Assembly (NCBI GenBank): GCA_002316275.1
Contig: DCDE01000028.1
Span: 10,342-48,732 of the forward strand
Length of the DNA: 38,391 nt
Origin: Caldifarciminota bacterium UBA1063
GTDB lineage: Bacteria; Hydrothermota; Hydrothermia; UBA1063
Direction: 5' to 3'
The position numbers were made by a program, and so were the translations under genes. Shown here in pieces: positions 1 through 7,007 of this stretch; position 1 is the first letter of the stretch, and each line of letters begins with the position of its first letter. The notes beneath the pieces were generated by a model. The model had not been told where the DNA came from. It searched no databases and saw only the letters and a list, made by a program, of their open reading frames with translations.

Positions 1-2
1 AA

Positions 3-398
3 GCCAATACAGTAGTTGTAATAATGAAGGATGGAGAAGAGCTCCAGAAGAACCTTGACTTACTCGTGTCTACCTTTAAATTTATCCCGATGTTGACAGT
101 TGCTTCAGCCCTCGGAATGCTAAAAGATATCAAACTGGGTTTCTGGAACGGTTCCGAATACGAACTGCACGAATTCAAAGGGCCTGTTGAACTTTTAAGT
201 ATTTCTGGAATTATCACCCCCAATACAGACCCTAGTTGCCATTTCCATATTACCATTGCCGATAGAGACGGGAGTGCTTCAGGAGGTCACCTCATTGAAG
301 CCCGAGTTTACAATACTCTCGAAATGGTGCTAATAAAATCGCATATTGGCGTCAAACGTGTACCGGACGGCAATCTAAAAAAACTCGGATTGATTTAG
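3..398 (+). CDS. PPC/DUF296-domain protein, 5'-truncated by window edge
   Basis: The reading frame is open to the left edge of the window, so the true start lies outside it; the ATG at 24 is probably internal. The visible protein has the pattern of the plant-and-prokaryote conserved (PPC/DUF296) domain. A 'lkdGEeLqknL' opening strand and helix is followed by a strand ending LLSISG, then a histidine-containing strand (CHFHITIADRDG) and GGHLIEARV. Stand-alone bacterial PPC proteins are about 130-150 residues and form trimers; their biochemical role is mostly unknown, although the histidines resemble a metal site. No partner gene is visible. The family call rests on motif recognition by eye. Confidence 0.7.
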   Translation, partial: ANTVVVIMKDGEELQKNLDLLVSTFKFIPMLTVASALGMLKDIKLGFWNGSEYELHEFKGPVELLSISGIITPNTDPSCHFHITIADRDGSASGGHLIEARVYNTLEMVLIKSHIGVKRVPDGNLKKLGLI

Positions 399-432
399 CA
401 TTTAATTCTATTCAACAGAATCGCTACTAACT

Positions 433-459
433 AAAGCCGCTTGCGAAGCACGCGCTTTT
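433..459 (+). terminator. possible terminator of the PPC gene
   Basis: An imperfect hairpin lies 35 bases after the PPC stop. The arms AAAGC / GCTTT continue inward through GC/GC and TGC/GCA around a GAA loop, with one mismatch and one bulge. Only a short T run follows, so it may be weak. Confidence 0.4.
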
Positions 460-737
460 CTAAATTTACTGCTTAAATATAATATATAATAAGCTAATGG
501 GAAGTCAAGGTGCATTTCAAAAAAGTGCTTAAAAAGGCAATCTCTAAATGTTCCCAAAAAGCTCGCTCCAATTCCCTGCATTTTTACCTACGCATAAGTA
601 ACTAAATAACGTAGCTAAAGACTCCAGTTGGTGAGTCAATAGGTGCTTCCTAAAATTAACCTATACCCACTAAACTTGAGGTTTATGAGAAACTTACTTC
701 TTACAAGGGGCATGTTCCTTTGAGTCAAAGCTTTAAC

Positions 738-766
738 TTGCCTGAATTATACATCTAAGTTATAAT
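738..766 (+). promoter_or_regulatory. promoter of tRNA-Met
   Basis: TTGCCT at 738-743 and TATAAT at 761-766 are separated by exactly 17 bases. The predicted transcription start is near 773, a few bases before the mature tRNA. Confidence 0.75.
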
Positions 767-780
767 TACTTTCTAACAGC

Positions 781-853
781 GGGCCCGTAGCTCAATCGGC
801 AGAGCAGCGGACTCATAATCCGTTGGTTCGGGGTTCGAGTCCCTGCGGGCCCA
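781..853 (+). tRNA. tRNA-Met(CAT), elongator type
   Basis: The acceptor stem pairs GGGCCCG (781-787) with CGGGCCC (846-852), and the discriminator base is A853. The anticodon loop CTCATAA (812-818) places CAT at 814-816, and the T arm has the loop TTCGAGT. The D-arm to anticodon region resembles bacterial elongator tRNA-Met. A tRNA-Ile2 with a lysidine-modified CAT anticodon is the alternative. The 3' CCA is not encoded, because the discriminator is followed directly by T residues, so CCA must be added after transcription. Confidence 0.93.
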
Positions 854-890
854 TTTTTTATAGTGCCCTAAAAAACTCACAAGTATTAAC

Positions 891-2027
891 CTATTCCAAA
901 TGCACACTGCCTATTACGGTCTTAACAAGAATTCTTGCATTAGCCTTCCTGGCAGTATCACTCTTCTCTTCTCCCTTCAATCCCTTCTCCACATAAACCG
1001 GAATCTCAGCGACTCCATCCTTCTTAAGGGTTACTGTACCGTTCAGTGTTGAGAGTACTGATAACCCTTTAAGCCACTTTTTACCGATCCTTGCAGTAAT
1101 ATTGCCGTTAATGAGATCTACCTCCAAATTTTCAAAATCCAGATCTCTGCCAAGTTTGACTTCACCATTGACACCAGATATAGAAATCTCTCGCGAATTA
1201 ATTCTATCAAGGTCCCATGCCCCATTAACCTTTGAAAATTCTATATTGTCAGAAGCTTTAACATTCCTACCCGTGATATCTCCGTTAACCATCTCTGAAT
1301 TAACCTCTGAGACCTCAATTTCTTTAAAGTCCAAATTACCATTTACAATGTTCGCGATAATTGCAGTACCTTTAAAATCCTTAAGGTTTAAATCACCATT
1401 CACGTTACTTACAGTGAGTTTAATACCATCGGGCACTAGAATTTGAAGCTCGCCTTCATACCCTTTATGCCCCACAAAACTATTCACCCTATCCCAAATC
1501 CCACGCCTATCTTTAACTATTAAACGGGCGATGGATCCAGTCTTTTCAAGCAAAAACTCGATCGAATCCGCACATATTATATCTCCACTTTCAGGCCTTA
1601 GTGTTAACCTCGCATCTAAGATTCTCTTAGACTGACCTGAAATATCTATATCGAGCTCTCTTATGTTTTCGCAGATAACTTCAAGGGCATCGGTTTCCTT
1701 TAAATCCTCTTTGATTATAAATTTATTAATAGCAGAATCTCCAACCTGAACCACCTCTTTTTTCGTCTCAGCTGGCTGTTCCCATCCATCCCTACCAAAA
1801 ATCAAAAGACCAATCCCAACAAGTAAAAAAGCCACGATAATCAATCCCCTTACAAGTTTATTAGATATGAGAATCTCCAGCCCAATCAATACCAGAATCA
1901 GCGGCCAGAACCTCCAGAGATATCCCCAGGCACTTTCTGAAAGTATCCCGAAGTTTCTCAATAAAACTACTGCACCGAGGATTACAAAAATAACACCGAG
2001 CCAGATCTGTCCCTTTCTCATCTTCAT
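891..2027 (-). CDS. LiaF/LiaI-like membrane protein with DUF4097 toastrack domain
   Basis: The N-terminus (about residues 5-80) carries paired hydrophobic segments of the LiaI-LiaF/DUF5668 type (GQIWLGVIFVILGAVVLLRN, then WPLILVLIGLEIL and LIIVAFLLVGIGLLIFG). The rest, from about residue 95, is a repetitive beta-solenoid in which VNGD or VNGN recurs every 20-25 residues, typical of the DUF4097 'toastrack' adhesin-like fold. In Firmicutes, LiaF restrains the LiaRS envelope-stress system. The solenoid here should face the periplasm. The gene is last in a packed operon, and its ATG overlaps the stop of the preceding PspC gene by 4 bases. A role in sensing envelope damage is inferred from family and context. 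Confidence 0.8.
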   Translation of the reverse strand: MKMRKGQIWLGVIFVILGAVVLLRNFGILSESAWGYLWRFWPLILVLIGLEILISNKLVRGLIIVAFLLVGIGLLIFGRDGWEQPAETKKEVVQVGDSAINKFIIKEDLKETDALEVICENIRELDIDISGQSKRILDARLTLRPESGDIICADSIEFLLEKTGSIARLIVKDRRGIWDRVNSFVGHKGYEGELQILVPDGIKLTVSNVNGDLNLKDFKGTAIIANIVNGNLDFKEIEVSEVNSEMVNGDITGRNVKASDNIEFSKVNGAWDLDRINSREISISGVNGEVKLGRDLDFENLEVDLINGNITARIGKKWLKGLSVLSTLNGTVTLKKDGVAEIPVYVEKGLKGEEKSDTARKANARILVKTVIGSVHLE

Positions 2028-2440
2028 TTCACCCCTCCCCCCTTATCGTTATCGGACTCTCTTTTTTTAGATCCGCTCCTAATTAGCATCCATATTCCGA
2101 TTACAATAAGGAAAAGAGGCCATATCTTCGAAAACGTTGGGAAACCGACGAAATTCCTCATAAAGAAAACCACACCAAGGATCAAAAATAAAATACCTCC
2201 GAGGATTCGAATCTTTTCATCTTCCTGTTCGTGGTTCTCAGCCACCTCCTCTTGTTCACTACCTTCCACCGGTATTATTATCCAAGCGAGAATGTAGAAG
2301 ATAATACCTGCTCCTTCTGCGAGGGCTAAAAGGACCATGACCAGTCTTATGAGGCTTACGTCAACTCCAAAATAATCTGCCAGGCCTGCACAAACGCCAC
2401 CCAGCATTTTCCCTGCCTTCTTCCTTCTTAATTTTTTCAT
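2024..2440 (-). CDS. PspC-domain protein with second LiaI-like membrane region
   Basis: Residues about 1-60 are a PspC domain: a basic start, KMLGGVCAGLADYFGVDVSLIRL, and a long hydrophobic segment ending WIIIPVEG. An acidic linker (EQEEVAENHEQEDE) follows. Residues about 75-125 are a two-segment membrane region (IRILGGILFLILGVVFFMRN, WPLFLIVIGIWMLI) resembling the N-terminus of the next gene product. PspC proteins are inner-membrane partners in phage-shock-type stress responses. The gene follows the 62-residue PspC paralogue after 1 base and overlaps the next gene by 4 bases. Confidence 0.85.
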   Translation of the reverse strand: MKKLRRKKAGKMLGGVCAGLADYFGVDVSLIRLVMVLLALAEGAGIIFYILAWIIIPVEGSEQEEVAENHEQEDEKIRILGGILFLILGVVFFMRNFVGFPTFSKIWPLFLIVIGIWMLIRSGSKKRESDNDKGGGVK

Positions 2441-2441
2441 C

Positions 2442-2630
2442 TCAATCCTCCATAGGAATTATAATCCATGCTACAAGATAAAACAGAATCCCCACGCCCA
2501 GGGTAAGAATTAATACGGTAAGAAGCAGCCGCAAAAACACCACATCAACATTCAAATACTCTGCCAAACCTGTGCAAACCCCGCCAAGCAATCTGTCTTT
2601 CTTTACCCTAAATAGCTTCCTCTTTCCCAT
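2442..2630 (-). CDS. small PspC-domain protein
   Basis: This 62-residue protein is a minimal PspC domain. It has a basic N-terminus (MGKRKLFRVKKDRLLGG), the conserved GGVCTGLAEYLNVDVVFLRL helix, and a single membrane segment ending in AWIIIPMED. It is a close paralogue of the N-terminal half of the next gene, which suggests local duplication. It lies 2 bases after the preceding stop codon, so co-transcription is very likely. Function is by family only: an inner-membrane component of a phage-shock-like response. Confidence 0.88.
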   Translation of the reverse strand: MGKRKLFRVKKDRLLGGVCTGLAEYLNVDVVFLRLLLTVLILTLGVGILFYLVAWIIIPMED

Positions 2631-2632
2631 AG

Positions 2633-3307
2633 TTATTCACAAACAATTTTGTTCAAATTTCCTGTCACCGATATCACGCACTGCGATCCCCTAGCTTGCT
2701 TACCTTTGCGGCAGTTGAGGGTGTTAAAAAGCCCTTCGGTGTGTATTACAGCCCCTCCTTCCGATACCGCAATTGTGCTGCCACCGGCATCGATTTTATA
2801 GCTTGTACGAAAATCAGCCGGACTTAACATCATTTCCACAACAAAAAGAGAAAATTGTCCATATTCCGCGCATCTTTGACCACAAAGAGAAATACTTCCA
2901 CCTATTTGATATAGATCGATAAAACTAACTTTTGAATACGCATGTTTTACTTCAAGAGTGGAAAATTTAGAACCTATTGAAATATTTACTGTATCAAGTT
3001 CAGGCAGATTTAAGCATCCTTCAGAGAATTCCAGCCCTAAGTCAAACTCGACGTTTTTAAATTCCTTTCCGATATAGAGATGTATTTCCTTCTTGAGGAC
3101 GGGGGGGATGGTACTTCCTACATCTCCCAGATCCAAAATCACCTTTCCATCTCTTTCTTTTACACCGGGGAGAGCCCCGAGGGTGTAGGTACTCTCCCCA
3201 GGTGTAACAAGAAACTTGATACCCGAAAATTCTCCCTCAACCCTCAGGGTCGTAACGCCTGAAGGCGGTATAAGGGCTGTGATGGCAAATAAAATGACGC
3301 GTATCAT
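2633..3307 (-). CDS. exported beta-rich protein of the toastrack operon, function unknown
   Basis: This 224-residue protein has a short N-terminal hydrophobic segment (MIRVILFAITALIPPSG), consistent with export. The remainder alternates short beta strands with turns (LRVEGEFSGIKFLV, STLEVKHAYSKVSF, GSISLCGQ, VISVTGNLNKIVC). That looks like a degenerate DUF4097-type solenoid, but the clear SGD/NGD repeats are missing. Several cysteines in the second half (SLCGQRC, LNCRKG, SQC) could form periplasmic disulphides. Its ATG overlaps the stop of the toastrack-barrel gene by 4 bases. I cannot assign a function. Confidence 0.6.
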   Translation of the reverse strand: MIRVILFAITALIPPSGVTTLRVEGEFSGIKFLVTPGESTYTLGALPGVKERDGKVILDLGDVGSTIPPVLKKEIHLYIGKEFKNVEFDLGLEFSEGCLNLPELDTVNISIGSKFSTLEVKHAYSKVSFIDLYQIGGSISLCGQRCAEYGQFSLFVVEMMLSPADFRTSYKIDAGGSTIAVSEGGAVIHTEGLFNTLNCRKGKQARGSQCVISVTGNLNKIVCE

Positions 3308-4941
3308 ATGCGTTTATTGAACCGCAGATAATATTTTATCCCATTCGATGCCTCTCTATCCCTGCAGACATACACTCCAAGACCGCTAAAGATGTTTAAT
3401 CCGCCAAGAATATCAGCATAGAACTTATCTTCCGCATAGCCACCGTAGAATCCGAGTATAAAGTCAAGAAACTTCACCGGAAAAACAATGTACTCATTTG
3501 CAATGATGAACTTTTGCGTGGTTATGGAGCCTGATGTATATCCGGGTAAGGTGGTTGGGCCTCCAAGGGTAAAACTATATGGAAAACCTGCGCTGCTCGA
3601 ATACCCGAGGCTTATATTGTGGTAGAGGTCAAAATATCTAAATTTGGTCTTATCTTCAAAGTTCCCGTAAACCCTTATCACTTCATCATCCTGTGGCGCG
3701 TCAATATAGTATTCGGATGTTATCCCGACAGATTTGAAGGATGCCCTAAGCTGTAGAAACCTGTTCATACCCTCTACCAGAGTTAAGTTCTCCCTGAAAT
3801 CCTCCTCTCGCTTGAAAATAGAGAAGTTGGTATTAACCTTCTCCGAATATCTGTGCTCCTGAACGTATGAAAACCTTGCTGCGAGTTCACTAATGCGAAA
3901 ACCCAGGTAAACATTGAATCCCCTTGTCCTATAGAAATCAAGAAGGTCATCTTTCATAAGGATAGACTGCCACGAGTTCTCTTGGAGTCTGCCCTTCCAG
4001 GGTTCACTACTCTGAGTGAAATCGTATATTCCGAAGCCCGCTCCAAAGCTGGTCTTTCCAACCGGTACGTACTTCTCCAAATCTACAAAGTAGTAAAATC
4101 TGTTGGATGCAGTCCCATACCCGCCAGCGAATATATATCGCCCCCAATCATCTTCATCTTTAATACTTGGGAATATAAGAAGCCCGTTTACCCTATTATA
4201 TGAAAGGAATGGTAGATCCGTTGTTATACTTCCAACCTTTTTCACTTCCTTTTCCTGCTCAATAGTAGATTTCTTACCGACATCAGCACCTTTTGATATA
4301 TTTACTAGACCTTTGATATCTTCCACCACCTCAACATCGCCTGTCACTGTTGAAACCTTGTACGAATAAAGGGAATCTTCAAATACCCTACCTTTACTTT
4401 TAATAACCACATCACCATTCACTGTATTTAAGGTTACTACCCCCGGAAGAATCTCATTAAGAAGAATATCCCCGCTTATAGTAGAGATTGATAGTTGAAC
4501 TTTTCGAGCATTATCCGGATCTGCATCTATCAATATATCGCCCGAAACTGCAACCACCCGCAGACTTGAAAAACTCTCACCGCTGATTTTCACGTTTCCA
4601 CTAATCGTATTAATGGAAACCTCTTTACCTTGAAACGGTACATTAAATGATAGGTCTAAGTCACCGGAGACTGTATTAATTTTTATAGTATCCACATCCT
4701 GAGGAAGAATAAGATCTGCACTGGTACGCCCACTTGCGGTTATCATGAGTTCCCCGTCTTCCAAATTTACTTCGTACCCATTCGCCTCTTCGAGAGACAG
4801 CTCATATACACTATCCACTGTAATTACAAAAGAGATGCCTTTCTTCCCTATCCCCTTTGAGGCCTCAACAATTGAAATTACGTTGACGCCTTCTACACTT
4901 ACTCCACCGATAAGCATTCCCAAAAACCAGACCCATAACAT
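3304..4941 (-). CDS. DUF4097 toastrack domain fused to Omp85-like outer-membrane barrel
   Basis: The protein starts with a signal peptide (MLWVWFLGMLIGGVSVEG). Residues about 45-215 are a DUF4097 solenoid with repeated (I/V)SGD or VNGD turns (INTVSGDLDL, INTISGNVKI, AVSGDILI, STISGDILL, LNTVNGDVVI, STVTGDVEV). A charged linker follows. From about residue 238, LSYNRVNGLLIFPS opens a run of alternating aromatic strands that ends in LGGPTTLPGYTSG and a final barrel half. This resembles the C-terminal barrel of the Omp85/D15 surface-antigen group, in which an LGG...LRGY loop is common. ATG 4941 has GGAGG 7 bases upstream and lies 1 base after the permease stop. A likely topology is a barrel in the outer membrane with the toastrack in the periplasm. 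The C-terminal residue is Ile, not the usual aromatic. Confidence 0.75.
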   Translation of the reverse strand: MLWVWFLGMLIGGVSVEGVNVISIVEASKGIGKKGISFVITVDSVYELSLEEANGYEVNLEDGELMITASGRTSADLILPQDVDTIKINTVSGDLDLSFNVPFQGKEVSINTISGNVKISGESFSSLRVVAVSGDILIDADPDNARKVQLSISTISGDILLNEILPGVVTLNTVNGDVVIKSKGRVFEDSLYSYKVSTVTGDVEVVEDIKGLVNISKGADVGKKSTIEQEKEVKKVGSITTDLPFLSYNRVNGLLIFPSIKDEDDWGRYIFAGGYGTASNRFYYFVDLEKYVPVGKTSFGAGFGIYDFTQSSEPWKGRLQENSWQSILMKDDLLDFYRTRGFNVYLGFRISELAARFSYVQEHRYSEKVNTNFSIFKREEDFRENLTLVEGMNRFLQLRASFKSVGITSEYYIDAPQDDEVIRVYGNFEDKTKFRYFDLYHNISLGYSSSAGFPYSFTLGGPTTLPGYTSGSITTQKFIIANEYIVFPVKFLDFILGFYGGYAEDKFYADILGGLNIFSGLGVYVCRDREASNGIKYYLRFNKRI

Positions 4942-4942
4942 T

Positions 4943-5686
4943 TTACACCTCCACTTTTTTGTTGTATATTAAAATGCTTAAACTTACATAGATTAAACTA
5001 ACAAGGACTCCGGCCGCAAGCCCTTGGTAGTCTATGCTTAACTTTGCTACCTCATTAAAAATTACAATTTCATAAGTCTTAACTGGCAAAAATTCGAAAA
5101 AACTTTTTAACAAAGCAAAAAACTTTACCGTAAAATAAATATAAACAATAAATAATACCACGTGCCACAGAAAACCCTTCGGCTTGATTGAGAGATTGAG
5201 TATTTCGAACAATTGAAATACAAGAAACAACAAGAGAGAAACGAGGACGATACCTAAAATGATGTAAAGTAGGAGCATCGACAACTCCCCCAGTTCTTGA
5301 GAGGACAACACCTTTTGAGCGATCCCTTTACAAACGGGAAAGTGCGAAATAGCAAATAGAATAAGACCAAAAAACACCATCTCTATAAAGAATGCAAAGA
5401 ATTTTGCACTGACCACCTCGAGGCCGTCGGTGGGGAGACTCATGAGGAACTCCAATGTATTTCTATCTTTCTCCCTTTTTAAACACGAAAAACCACGGTA
5501 AATTGAATAGAAAATTGCCAGTGACCCTCCAAGACCTGCTATTATGAACGCCATCATTGCTACTTCAGGCTGCGTGAGACGTCGACTTATACTGAGATAC
5601 ACCGATAGAGCTGCAATAACCCCGAGGAGTAACAAGGAGCTTATATAATTCTCTTTTAAATCCTTTAAAGTTAACCTCCAGATCAT
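4943..5686 (-). CDS. ABC-2 type transporter permease
   Basis: The 247-residue protein has about six hydrophobic segments, an N-terminus (MIWRLTLKDLKENY) typical of ABC-2 permeases, and the cytosolic motif CLKREKDRNTLEFLMSLP. That motif corresponds to the 'ERe.gTle.Ll..P' coupling region of exporters such as NatB or YtrC/D. The start codon overlaps the ATPase stop by 4 bases, so the two make a transporter. The substrate is unknown; the context (GntR/YtrA-type regulator, PspC and toastrack proteins) points to envelope stress or export of a membrane-active compound. Confidence 0.85.
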   Translation of the reverse strand: MIWRLTLKDLKENYISSLLLLGVIAALSVYLSISRRLTQPEVAMMAFIIAGLGGSLAIFYSIYRGFSCLKREKDRNTLEFLMSLPTDGLEVVSAKFFAFFIEMVFFGLILFAISHFPVCKGIAQKVLSSQELGELSMLLLYIILGIVLVSLLLFLVFQLFEILNLSIKPKGFLWHVVLFIVYIYFTVKFFALLKSFFEFLPVKTYEIVIFNEVAKLSIDYQGLAAGVLVSLIYVSLSILIYNKKVEV

Positions 5687-6390
5687 TTTTCACCTCCAAA
5701 AATCTCGAAATAGATGGATTTAACAGATTTTTCGTATTTTATACGAAGTTCTTCACAAATTTCATCCAATACCACATTACCCTCTTTGAAAAAGACCACT
5801 CTCTCAAGAATCCCCTCCAAGCCTTCTACGAAATGGGTAGATATGATTGCAGTACGTCCCCCTTCAAAAAGGAAATCTCTAACCATCAACATTATCCGCT
5901 CTCTCGACACCATGTCAATGCCCGAAAAGGGCTCATCTAAAAGCAAAATTCTCGGACTGCGGGATACTGCACTTATAACTTTAAGTCGCTGCCTGTTGCC
6001 CCTGGAGAGTTCACCGACCTTTAGCTTAGGGCCAATCCCCTCAGCCTTAACTAATTCAAAGGCTTTTTGAATATTAAAATCTTCGTAAAAACCGGCTATA
6101 AACTTTAAATGATCTTCAACCCTCATCCACTTGTAAAATACATCGTTCTCGGAAACATATGCAACAGCCTTTCGGTTTGCCTTTGAAGGTCTATCTCCAA
6201 GAATATTGATGTACCCTCTTGTAGGTTTTACTATTCCTGTAAGAATTCTTAAAAAAGTAGACTTACCACTACCGTTGGGTCCACAAAGTCCAACAATCTG
6301 CCCTTCTTTAATGCTCAAAGAAACATTAGCGAGTGCAACAATTTTCCCATACTTCTTATAAAGGTTAGCTACCTCAATTGTGGGACTCAT
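5683..6390 (-). CDS. ABC transporter ATP-binding protein (YtrB/NatA type)
   Basis: All core ATPase motifs are present: Walker A GPNGSGKST, signature LSRGNRQRLK (a variant of LSGGQ), Walker B ILLLDEPFSGID and the H-loop ISTHF. Total length is about 235 residues, normal for the single-domain exporter ATPases that pair with ABC-2 permeases. I place the start at ATG 6390, because AAGGAG lies 7 bases upstream; a GTG two codons earlier would sit almost on top of that site. The start lies inside the last codons of the upstream gntR gene, indicating translational coupling. It should energise the adjacent permease. Confidence 0.9.
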   Translation of the reverse strand: MSPTIEVANLYKKYGKIVALANVSLSIKEGQIVGLCGPNGSGKSTFLRILTGIVKPTRGYINILGDRPSKANRKAVAYVSENDVFYKWMRVEDHLKFIAGFYEDFNIQKAFELVKAEGIGPKLKVGELSRGNRQRLKVISAVSRSPRILLLDEPFSGIDMVSRERIMLMVRDFLFEGGRTAIISTHFVEGLEGILERVVFFKEGNVVLDEICEELRIKYEKSVKSIYFEIFGGEK

Positions 6391-6763
6391 CTTCACTCTC
6401 CTTCAAAAAGTTTATAATTTCTGATACATCGAGCCCAAGTTCTTGAAGCTCTCTCTTTTGTCTCTCAAAAATTTCACGTAGCATCTTCTCTTTGATTTGA
6501 GTCACAATCTCGGGGGCTTCATTGACAAAGTTACCTTGCCCCCTCTTTGTAAAAATTACTCCCTCACTTTCCAACTCTTCATATGCCTTTTGAACCGTAT
6601 TAGGGTTCACTCCGAGGTGGATCGCCATCTCCCTAACTGAAGGTATCTTTTCACCAGGCTTTAGAATACCCCTCACAATAAGCTTTTTTACAAAATTCAT
6701 AATCTGCAAATAAATGGGGATGTTGGGATCAAAATCCAGTTTTTCAAGTCTGTTAAGTGTCAT
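6374..6763 (-). CDS. GntR-family regulator, YtrA subfamily
   Basis: This 129-residue regulator has the winged helix at about residues 10-80: DPNIPIYLQI, then GEKIPSVREMAIHLGVNPNTVQKAYEELESEGVI and the wing TKRGQGNFV. A short helical C-terminus follows, as in YtrA-type GntR proteins, which lack a large effector domain and usually control a linked ABC transporter. The reading frame extends 84 codons further upstream. ATG 6763 is preferred because a strong promoter sits immediately before it and the extension is not GntR-like. The transcript would then have essentially no leader. It probably represses its own operon. Confidence 0.88.
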   Translation of the reverse strand: MTLNRLEKLDFDPNIPIYLQIMNFVKKLIVRGILKPGEKIPSVREMAIHLGVNPNTVQKAYEELESEGVIFTKRGQGNFVNEAPEIVTQIKEKMLREIFERQKRELQELGLDVSEIINFLKESEDESHN

Positions 6764-6769
6764 AGTTAA

Positions 6770-6798
6770 ATAATACACTAATGCACTTAAATTGTCAA
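6770..6798 (-). promoter_or_regulatory. promoter of the gntR-ABC-toastrack operon
   Basis: Read on the minus strand, TTGACA (6798-6793) and TATTAT (6775-6770) are 17 bases apart. The expected start of transcription, about 7 bases past the -10 box, falls on the A of the gntR ATG (6763), so the message appears leaderless. An autoregulatory operator would be expected to overlap here. Confidence 0.8.
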
Positions 6799-6972
6799 GA
6801 GGCAGGTTTAAAACCCTTTGAAACACCTGAAATATAAAGTAAATTTGCGCATACAATCGTATAATTTTCAATTCAAAATTACAAAAATGAAAAAATATGT
6901 TATGATGCATCTGAAATCTGTTTACCCTTTGAGTATTCTCCACAATTTTAAGAGAACATAAGGGGCGTTTCA

Positions 6973-7001
6973 TTGAATATCCACTTCTCCTAATGTAAAA
7001 T
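6973..7001 (+). promoter_or_regulatory. promoter of asnS
   Basis: TTGAAT (6973-6978) and TAAAAT (6996-7001) are 17 bases apart. The predicted transcription start is at about 7008, the A of the asnS ATG. No Shine-Dalgarno sequence is visible before that ATG, so asnS appears to be translated from a leaderless mRNA. Confidence 0.72.
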
Positions 7002-7007
7002 TCGTGA

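Larger units (their letters stand above)
399..780. other. non-coding gap upstream of tRNA-Met
   Basis: This AT-rich stretch separates the PPC gene from the tRNA. I see no credible coding region. It contains a hairpin just after the PPC stop codon and the tRNA promoter at its right end. The middle (about 480-735) shows nothing I can name. Confidence 0.6.

Noticed and set aside
1102..1446. 114-codon open frame antisense to the LiaF-like toastrack gene
   Set aside because: It mirrors the NGD repeats of the real gene and has no ribosome site.
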